A DNA stretch of 36,539 nucleotides from Bacteroidota bacterium (GTDB lineage: Bacteria; Bacteroidota; Bacteroidia; Bacteroidales; Rikenellaceae). The DNA lies in assembly GCA_023443765.1 (NCBI GenBank), contig JAEZTA010000151.1, positions 1 through 36,539 on the forward strand, given 5' to 3'. Of this stretch, positions 1-5,451 are shown piece after piece (position 1 is the first letter of the stretch; every line of letters begins with the position of its first letter). Below the pieces are notes generated by a model. That model ran no database searches, was not told where the DNA came from, and was given only the letters and a program-made list of their open reading frames with translations. The translations under genes were made by a program, and so were the position numbers.

Positions 1-584
1 CCCCCGGGAATAACAGACCAAGACCGGCAACAGGCAACAATCCCCGCTTCGGACGCAGGCCGCCCGAAAAGGAGAATCCCCACCGCATCAACGAACAGAT
101 CACGGTTCCCGAGGTGCGTCTGGTGGGCGACAACGTCGAGCAGCCATTGGTGCTTCCGATCCGCGACGCGCTGCGTCTGGCGGAAGAGATGGAACTCGAC
201 CTGATCGAAATCTCGCCCAAGGCCGAGCCGCCCGTATGCCGCATCGCCGATTACCAGAAGTTCCTCTACCAGCAGAAGAAGAAGGCCAAGGAGCTGAAGG
301 CCAACCAGACGAAAGTCGTCGTGAAGGAGATCCGATTTGGCCCCCAAACCGACGACCACGACTACAACTTCAAGCTCAAGCACGCGCAGAACTTCCTCAA
401 GGAAGGGGCCAAGGTTAAGGCCTACGTTTTCTTCCGCGGCCGCTCGATCGTCTTCAAGGAGCAGGGCGAAATCCTGCTGCTGCGCTTTGCCACGGACCTC
501 GAAGAGTTCGCCAAAGTGGAGACGATGCCGAAGCTCGACGGCAAGAAGATGAACATGATGCTCGCGCCCAAAGTCAAGAAATAG
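1..584 (+). CDS. infC: translation initiation factor IF-3 (5' end outside window)
   Basis: IF-3 binds the 30S subunit, keeps it apart from 50S and checks the start codon and initiator tRNA. The reading frame is open from base 3 and has no start codon in the window before the conserved N-domain (RINEQI at 84-101), so the first codons lie upstream. The visible N-terminal extension is basic and rich in Pro, Asn and Arg. Typical IF-3 motifs follow: EISPKAEPPVCRIADY in the N-domain, then KEIRFGPQTDDHDY at the start of the C-domain, and LAPKVKK at the end. A GTG at 114 lies inside the conserved N-domain and is not the start. Unusually, ribosomal protein genes rpmI and rplT do not follow. Confidence 0.95.
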   Translation, partial: PGNNRPRPATGNNPRFGRRPPEKENPHRINEQITVPEVRLVGDNVEQPLVLPIRDALRLAEEMELDLIEISPKAEPPVCRIADYQKFLYQQKKKAKELKANQTKVVVKEIRFGPQTDDHDYNFKLKHAQNFLKEGAKVKAYVFFRGRSIVFKEQGEILLLRFATDLEEFAKVETMPKLDGKKMNMMLAPKVKK

Positions 585-597
585 CGACAAGGCGAGA

Positions 598-673
598 GCG
601 GCATACTGCCGCAGGCAGGACATAAAAACAACAAGCACAAGACGAATGTATTCGGATTGTGTATTGTTGTTTT
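598..673 (+). terminator. probable infC terminator region (two hairpins)
   Basis: First stem GCGGCA (598-603) pairs with TGCCGC (607-612). A second, larger stem pairs AAAACAACAA (625-634) with TTGTTGTTTT (664-673), with inner pairing of CACAA (636-640) to TTGTG (657-661). The right arm is T-rich, so transcript release after infC is plausible, but it is not a classic short GC stem with a U-tract. Confidence 0.5.
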
Positions 674-900
674 GTGTTTACCGCAAAGCGGTATGCTACC
701 GGGCCGCGAAAGCTATTCACGGAGCACGGAATACCGGGCGGAGGCAAGGTATGCGACGCAAATCGCACCGGAACAAGCCTCGGGCATACACTTAAAACAA
801 CGACCGCGGGCGGATTTCTCCGGACCGCAGGTTGTTGTTTTTGCGTCTTGAGAAGAACGCGTCTGCGGACAACGACCCGCCGAAAACCGGTTACCCCGGG

Positions 901-932
901 ATTGCATAGTATTTTGATTTTGTATACCTTTG
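901..932 (+). promoter_or_regulatory. promoter of LuxE-like gene, predicted leaderless
   Basis: TACCTTTG at 925-932 matches the Bacteroidota -7 box TAnnTTTG. ATTG at 901-904 is a weak -33 element with a 20-base spacer. Only five bases separate the box from the ATG at 938, so transcription should start at or very near the start codon. Confidence 0.7.
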
Positions 933-937
933 TGACA

Positions 938-1903
938 ATGATTACGCCGGACGACATATTCCGCATTGCGGACAAGGCTGTTTTCGACGCTGCGGCGCTG
1001 GAAATATTCCGGCGCCAGGCCCGCGATTGCGCCCCCTACCGCGAATACCTCGACCGGATCGGCGTCCGGGCGGAGTGCATCGACGCGCCGGAAAAGATTC
1101 CGTACCTGCCCATCGAACTGTTCAAGACGCACACGATCTATTGCGGAGAGGTGCCGCCCGAGGTGGTTTTCACCTCCTCGGCCACGACGGGCATGACGCC
1201 CTCGCGCCACCCGATGCGTTCGTTGGCGCTGTACGAACAGGCGTTCCGCACGGCGTTCCGGGGCTTTTACGGCGATCCCGCCGGGCTGAGCCTCTACGCC
1301 CTGCTGCCCAACTACCTGCGGCGCAAAGGCTCGTCGCTGGTCTACATGGCCGACCGGCTGATCGCCGACTGCGGTTCGGGCGGATTTTACCTCGACGACT
1401 ACGACGCCCTGCTGGCCGCTATGGAACGGGACCCGAAACCGAAAATCCTGCTGGGCGTAAGCTACGCGTTGTGGGACCTGGCGGAACGCTACGCTCCGAA
1501 GCTCCCGGACACGATCGTGATGGAAACAGGCGGCATGAAGGGCTACCGCGAGGAGATTCCGAAGGAGGAGTTCCACAAAATCCTCTGCGACGCCTTCGGG
1601 GTCGGGGAGATTCATTCGGAATACGGCATGGCCGAGCTGACCTCGCAAGCCTATTCGTCGGGCGGCAATGTGTTCCGCTGCCCGGGCTGGATGCGCGTCA
1701 CAGCACGCGATGTCAACGACCCGTTCGACCTGCTCCCGGCCGGAACCCGCGGCGGGCTGAACATCGCAGACCTGGCCAACTGGTGGTCATGCGCCTTTAT
1801 CCAGACGCAGGACGTGGGCCGCGTCGGGGCGGACGGGGCGTTCGTCGTCGAAGGCCGCATCGACCATTCGGACATCCGGGGGTGTAACCTGCTGGTGCAG
1901 TAG
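938..1903 (+). CDS. LuxE-like acyl-protein synthetase / adenylate-forming enzyme
   Basis: 321 aa. Resembles the LuxE acyl-protein synthetase branch of the adenylate-forming (ANL, PaaK-like) superfamily, which activates a carboxylate as an acyl-AMP. Visible motifs: phosphate-binding-type loop SSATTGMTPSRH at residues 80-91, ETGGMKG at 196-202, SEYGMAEL at 227-234 in the position of the adenine-binding YGxTE motif, TQDVGR at 290-295 and GRID at 306-309. It is shorter than free-standing acyl-CoA ligases because the mobile C-terminal domain is nearly absent, as in LuxE. Start at 938 rather than upstream in-frame codons because the promoter box ends at 932. No LuxC/LuxD partner is nearby. The next gene makes a CMP-sugar, so a role in acylating a surface glycan precursor is possible but inferred; the substrate is unknown. 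Confidence 0.75.
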   Translation: MITPDDIFRIADKAVFDAAALEIFRRQARDCAPYREYLDRIGVRAECIDAPEKIPYLPIELFKTHTIYCGEVPPEVVFTSSATTGMTPSRHPMRSLALYEQAFRTAFRGFYGDPAGLSLYALLPNYLRRKGSSLVYMADRLIADCGSGGFYLDDYDALLAAMERDPKPKILLGVSYALWDLAERYAPKLPDTIVMETGGMKGYREEIPKEEFHKILCDAFGVGEIHSEYGMAELTSQAYSSGGNVFRCPGWMRVTARDVNDPFDLLPAGTRGGLNIADLANWWSCAFIQTQDVGRVGADGAFVVEGRIDHSDIRGCNLLVQ

Positions 1904-1911
1904 AATTTGGG

Positions 1912-1933
1912 ACCGTCGGTGTTTCCAGACGGT
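1912..1933 (+). other. intergenic hairpin between LuxE-like and cytidylyltransferase genes
   Basis: ACCGTC (1912-1917) pairs with GACGGT (1928-1933) around a ten-base loop, followed by GAAAAGATAC. It could attenuate read-through. A weak TACGTTTA box at 1945-1952 follows, so the next gene may also have its own start. Confidence 0.35.
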
Positions 1934-1965
1934 GAAAAGATACATACGTTTAATTACAGAAACCG

Positions 1966-2619
1966 ATGAAGACCGTCGCATTCGTTCCCATCCGGCTCAA
2001 CAGCCAGCGCGTCGTGGGCAAGAACCTCCGCCCGCTGGGCGGGTTGCCACTGATGTGCCACATCCTGAAAACCCTGACTGCCGTGGAGGGCATCGACGAA
2101 GTGTATGTCTTTTGCAGCGACGAGAGCATCCGCGAATTGCTGCCCGAAGGGGTTCGGCTGCTGCGCCGCGACCCGTCGCTGGACAGCGATACGACGCTCG
2201 GAAAAGAGATTTACGACAGTTTCACGGAAAAGGTCGAGGCGGACCTTTACCTGCTGGCACACGCCACTTCGCCTTTCATCCGCGCGGCGACCATTGCCGA
2301 AGCGCTCGGTAAAGTCCGCTCGGGCGAGTTCGACTCGGCATTCAGCGCCGAGGAGATACGAACCTTCGCGTGGTTCGGCGGCAAACCGCTCAACTACGCC
2401 CTCGACAACATTCCCCGCACGCAGACCATCGAACCGGTTTACATCGAGACCAGCGCCTTCTTCCTCTTCTCGCGCGAGCTGTGGCGGGAGCGGGGCCGCC
2501 GCATCGGCGAACGGCCTTACATGGCCGTCGTGGACCGCATCGAAGGACTGGACATCGACTACCCCGAGGATTTCGCCATGGCGGAGATCATCGCGGCGAG
2601 CCGGACGTTGCCGGGATAG
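1966..2619 (+). CDS. CMP-N-acylneuraminate-type cytidylyltransferase
   Basis: 217 aa, close to the usual length of NeuA/PseF-type enzymes, which use CTP to activate a nonulosonic acid (sialic, pseudaminic or legionaminic) as its CMP-sugar. The nucleotide-binding signature VPIRLNSQRVVGKN lies at residues 7-20, with Arg, Ser, Arg, Lys and Asn in the expected spacing. DSDTT at 73-77 and LLAHATSPF at 96-104 match the family's conserved segments, and DIDYPEDF near the C terminus is typical. No signal peptide; cytoplasmic. Sits 62 bases after the LuxE-like gene. Genes for nonulosonate synthesis (neuB-like) are not in this window, so which sugar is used cannot be told. Confidence 0.8.
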   Translation: MKTVAFVPIRLNSQRVVGKNLRPLGGLPLMCHILKTLTAVEGIDEVYVFCSDESIRELLPEGVRLLRRDPSLDSDTTLGKEIYDSFTEKVEADLYLLAHATSPFIRAATIAEALGKVRSGEFDSAFSAEEIRTFAWFGGKPLNYALDNIPRTQTIEPVYIETSAFFLFSRELWRERGRRIGERPYMAVVDRIEGLDIDYPEDFAMAEIIAASRTLPG

Positions 2620-2621
2620 AA

Positions 2622-2647
2622 AAAGGGTGGTTGCAAAACCACCCTTT
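2622..2647. terminator. bidirectional terminator
   Basis: Perfect 11-bp stem AAAGGGTGGTT (2622-2632) with AACCACCCTTT (2637-2647), loop GCAA. Lies directly between the convergent cytidylyltransferase gene and the minus-strand gene ending at 2650, so it can serve both. Confidence 0.85.
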
Positions 2648-2649
2648 GT

Positions 2650-3531
2650 TTATTCTGTATCGCGCTCATAAGCGTCAATCAATGATCCCCTGGTCCGGTT
2701 GATGATCCGCGCCCCAAGCGAACGGGCATAGTCGCGCAGCACCTCGTGGCCGCGGAACAATTCGGCGACCTCCGCCAGATAAACGGCCATCGTATAGGGC
2801 CGGTGGGGAACTTTCTGGAAAATGGGTTTCGGGGCGGCCGGGGCATCGTCGTAATAGTGCCCATCGGCCCGGCAAAGGCGGTTCTCGTCGTCGACGCACA
2901 GGCCGTCGAGCAGCGTATGGTCCACGCCATAGAGTTCCAGCGTCTTATACCCCAGCAACAGGGCCACGTATTCGCAAACCTGCACCACGGTCCCGAAATT
3001 GGCGCTTCCGAGGCCGTGACGGAAGAGCCAGAACTCCACGCTCCGAAATCCCGAATAAACCTGCGTATGGAACTTTACAATGCGGATATTCGGATTGGGC
3101 AGCGCCGCTCGGTAGTCGAACCGCTCGGGGTTGTAATACTGTACGTAGAGGTTCATCGGCCACGTCACCCGCTCGTTGAGCACCCGGTAAAGCTCCGCGA
3201 CGCGGTCGCGATAGGCGCTGTCGCGGAAGAACATCGGGTCGGAAAGCACGTAATAGGCCGGCTGCAGCGTCGTAAAGCGGTCGTCCAGCGCAAAATAATT
3301 GACAGCCATGACATCCTTCGCCTCGTGTTCGCCCTGCGCGATCAGCCGCGGCAGGTCTTCGGCGAGCGAAGGCCCGTTGCCGAGGATCACGACCGAAGGC
3401 TTCGGTTCCCCGACCGTCCCGGCACGGCGGATGTAGTTGCGGAAATTCTCCTTCACAGCCATTATGGCGAAGTACAGCGCCGTGTCGAAGCTGTTGCGGA
3501 CGAATGCGATGATTTTCTCGGATGCGGTCAT
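2650..3531 (-). CDS. DUF115/GT42-like putative glycosyltransferase
   Basis: 293 aa, no signal peptide. After about 45 residues comes VVILGNGPSL (47-56), the GNGPSL loop shared by DUF115/MptE-like proteins and by GT42 sialyltransferases of the CstI/CstII type. Further similarity in layout: VMAVNYF (74-80), PAYYVLSDPMFF (91-102), a helix-strand block ending in GYKTLELYGVDHT (194-206) and then DGHYYDD (223-229), where GT42 enzymes carry a catalytic-region His-Tyr. The neighbouring CMP-sugar synthetase makes a CMP-nonulosonate-using transferase attractive. That is inference from motifs and context; a pterin diphosphokinase-like or glycan-modifying DUF115 role remains possible. Divergent from the family 2 glycosyltransferase, with overlapping promoters. 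Confidence 0.6.
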   Translation of the reverse strand: MTASEKIIAFVRNSFDTALYFAIMAVKENFRNYIRRAGTVGEPKPSVVILGNGPSLAEDLPRLIAQGEHEAKDVMAVNYFALDDRFTTLQPAYYVLSDPMFFRDSAYRDRVAELYRVLNERVTWPMNLYVQYYNPERFDYRAALPNPNIRIVKFHTQVYSGFRSVEFWLFRHGLGSANFGTVVQVCEYVALLLGYKTLELYGVDHTLLDGLCVDDENRLCRADGHYYDDAPAAPKPIFQKVPHRPYTMAVYLAEVAELFRGHEVLRDYARSLGARIINRTRGSLIDAYERDTE

Positions 3532-3544
3532 CGGACTGGTTTTA

Positions 3545-3576
3545 TTTGCAAAAGTAGCAAAAGATCAATATCTTCG
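3545..3576 (+). promoter_or_regulatory. promoter of family 2 glycosyltransferase gene
   Basis: TTTG (3545-3548), 20-base spacer, then TATCTTCG (3569-3576), one base off TAnnTTTG. The start codon at 3598 follows 21 bases later. It occupies the same DNA as the divergent minus-strand promoter. Confidence 0.65.
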
Positions 3577-3583
3577 CAACAAA
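3549..3583 (-). promoter_or_regulatory. promoter of DUF115/GT42-like gene
   Basis: On the minus strand TACTTTTG (3556-3549) fits TAnnTTTG. GTTG (3580-3577) with a 20-base spacer, or TTTG (3583-3580) with 23, can act as -33. The box ends 17 bases before the ATG at 3531. It overlaps the opposite promoter. Confidence 0.65.
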
Positions 3584-3597
3584 ACCCGGCAGAACAG

Positions 3598-4527
3598 ATG
3601 TCAGAACACCCTATTTCGGTCGTCATACCCCTCTACAACAAACAACGCGAGATCGGCGAAGCCGTGCGCTCGGCACTGGCGCAAACCCTCCCTCCCCGGG
3701 AAATCATCGTCGTGGACGACGGATCGACCGACGGCAGTGCCGAGGTCGTACGCGCGATCGGGTCGCCGCTGGTGCGGCTCGTCTCGCAGCCCAATGCCGG
3801 GGTATGCGCTGCACGCAACCACGGCATCGAAGAGGCGACGGGCGAATACATCGCCCTGCTGGACGCCGACGACGCCTGGGAACCGGGATTCCTCGCCGAA
3901 ATCACAGCCATGATCGAAGAGTTCCCCGGCTGCGGCATCTACTGCACGGTTTTCAACATCGTCAGCGAAGAGGGGCTCTGCCCGGCGCCGACACCGACAG
4001 AGCGCGGCATCGTCGCCAACTTTTTCCGCGACTCGGCCCACCGGTACATCGCCATTCCGTCGGCAAGCTGCATTCCGCGGCGCGTTTTCGACAACGTGGG
4101 GCTGTTTCCCGACGGGATGAAGATCGCCGAGGACCTCCACATGTGGATCCGCATCGCCCGCCGTTACCCGGTCTGTTTCTCGCCCGAACGGCTGGTCCGT
4201 TACTCGCGGGTCGCGTCGAACCGCTCGGCCACGAGCTATACTCCCGAACAGACAGTCTATTCGTTCGAGGAGTTGTACAACCCCGATGCCTCCGAAGAGG
4301 ACCGGGAGTTCGTAGCCCGCGCCGCACTGGGAAAAGCCCTCGTCATAAGCGCCAAAGGCGGCACGAAGGAGGCCGCCCGCGCCGCCCGGTTCTTCGCCTA
4401 CACGAAAACCTACCGCCGCACGCTGCGTAAAGTCCGGTTCCTGAATGCCCTGCCCGCCAGCTGGCGCGGCCCCGTGATCCGGTTTTACAATGCGCTGGCC
4501 TGGCGCCTCGCCCGCAAAGGACTCTAA
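3598..4527 (+). CDS. family 2 glycosyltransferase
   Basis: 309 aa GT-A-fold transferase that moves a sugar from a nucleotide-sugar, probably to a lipid-linked or surface glycan. N-terminal ISVVIPLYNK (residues 6-15), nucleotide-binding VDDGSTDGS (39-47), NAGVCAARNHG (66-76) and the metal-binding LDADD (88-92) are clear. The C-terminal half (about 200-309) has no obvious membrane span but is basic. The longer open frame upstream of 3598 runs across the promoter and the antisense gene and is not coding; the chosen start opens the conserved fold directly. Followed 10 bases later by the esterase gene, so the two are probably co-transcribed. Confidence 0.9.
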   Translation: MSEHPISVVIPLYNKQREIGEAVRSALAQTLPPREIIVVDDGSTDGSAEVVRAIGSPLVRLVSQPNAGVCAARNHGIEEATGEYIALLDADDAWEPGFLAEITAMIEEFPGCGIYCTVFNIVSEEGLCPAPTPTERGIVANFFRDSAHRYIAIPSASCIPRRVFDNVGLFPDGMKIAEDLHMWIRIARRYPVCFSPERLVRYSRVASNRSATSYTPEQTVYSFEELYNPDASEEDREFVARAALGKALVISAKGGTKEAARAARFFAYTKTYRRTLRKVRFLNALPASWRGPVIRFYNALAWRLARKGL

Positions 4528-4537
4528 AACGAAACCC

Positions 4538-5398
4538 ATGAAATACCTCTTACAAACCCTGCTGTTGCTGGCTGTCGTCACGGGCTACGCCCAGCAGACT
4601 CCCGACTACACGCTGCGTTCGGGCGACATCGAACGCTCGTACAAACTCCACCTTCCGGAAGGGCTGCCCGACGGCGCTCCGCTGGTCATCGTCCTCCACG
4701 GCTACGGAGGTCATGCCCGGCCCGAGAGTTACGGGCTGAACGAGGTTGCCGACCGCCACGGCTTCGCCGTCTGCTACCCGCAGGGCGAGAAGGACGGGCG
4801 GGACAAGACCTGCTGGAATGCCGGTTACCCGTTCCAGGCCGGAATGACCATCGACGACGTGCAGTTCATCACCGAGCTGGTCGCCCATTTGCAGCAGAAA
4901 CACCGCCTGAGCCCGCACAACGTCTTCTGCACCGGCATGTCGAACGGCGGCGAGATGTGCTACCAGCTGGCCGTACAGCGACCCCGACTGTTCGCCGCCG
5001 TAGCGCCCGTCTCGGGGCTGATGCTCGAATGGCTCTACCGGGCCGACGACTCGACGGTCCCCGTGCCGTTGTTCGAGATACACGGCACTGCCGACAGGAC
5101 CTCCGCCTGGGAGGGCGACCCGGATAACAAGGGTGGCTGGGGCTCCTACCTCCCCGTGCCGCTGGCCGTACACCACTGGGCCTCGAAAGACCGCTGCAAC
5201 CGCATCGAGTGCGACACGCTTCCGGTCGGGAATCCCGAAACCGGGCACCGCGTCGTCGCGCACCGTTTCACGGGCGGCACCGACGGCTGCGAAGTCTGGC
5301 TCTACGAGGTGATCGGCGGCAAGCATTCGTGGTTCTTCGACGGCGACCTCGACACCGGCGAGGAGTTGTGGAAGTTCTTCAGCAAATACATCCGCTAA
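4538..5398 (+). CDS. secreted CE1/polyhydroxybutyrate-depolymerase-like esterase
   Basis: 286 aa alpha/beta hydrolase of the LpqC/feruloyl-esterase/PHB-depolymerase type. Signal peptide MKYLLQTLLLLAVVTGYA precedes the mature protein. Oxyanion region LHGYGG (53-58), nucleophile Ser135 in GMSNGG (133-138), acid Asp186 in HGTAD (182-186) and base His263 in GKHSW complete the catalytic triad. Several Cys in the mature part may form disulfides in the periplasm. Likely removes ester groups (feruloyl, acetyl or similar) from polysaccharides; substrate not determined by sequence. Its place behind a glycosyltransferase suggests a link to glycan metabolism, but the pairing may be incidental. Confidence 0.85.
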   Translation: MKYLLQTLLLLAVVTGYAQQTPDYTLRSGDIERSYKLHLPEGLPDGAPLVIVLHGYGGHARPESYGLNEVADRHGFAVCYPQGEKDGRDKTCWNAGYPFQAGMTIDDVQFITELVAHLQQKHRLSPHNVFCTGMSNGGEMCYQLAVQRPRLFAAVAPVSGLMLEWLYRADDSTVPVPLFEIHGTADRTSAWEGDPDNKGGWGSYLPVPLAVHHWASKDRCNRIECDTLPVGNPETGHRVVAHRFTGGTDGCEVWLYEVIGGKHSWFFDGDLDTGEELWKFFSKYIR

Positions 5399-5403
5399 AC
5401 AAA

Positions 5404-5434
5404 AAAAGGGTTCCCTCGTAATGGGAACCCTTTT
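5404..5434. terminator. bidirectional terminator
   Basis: Perfect 12-bp stem AAAAGGGTTCCC (5404-5415) with GGGAACCCTTTT (5423-5434), seven-base loop. Sits between the convergent esterase and clpB genes. Confidence 0.9.
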
Positions 5435-5451
5435 CGTTTTACAGGACGGCT

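Larger units (their letters stand above)
585..937. other. 353-base gene-free stretch with structured repeats
   Basis: No convincing gene on either strand; no rpmI-like reading frame. It holds a short hairpin (598-612), a longer hairpin (625-673), a second copy of the hairpin head (687-701) and a second pair of AAAACAAC/GTTGTTTT arms (794-801 and 834-841). The region ends in the promoter of the next gene. The two head-plus-arm sets look like degenerate copies of one element, or one structured RNA. Confidence 0.6.

Noticed and set aside
585..937. rpmI (ribosomal protein L35) hidden behind infC
   Set aside because: No frame in this stretch has the short, strongly basic L35 sequence.
2746..3597. 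N-terminal extension of the GT2 glycosyltransferase frame
   Set aside because: The in-frame extension is antisense to the DUF115/GT42-like gene and crosses both promoters. The GT-A fold begins right after ATG 3598.
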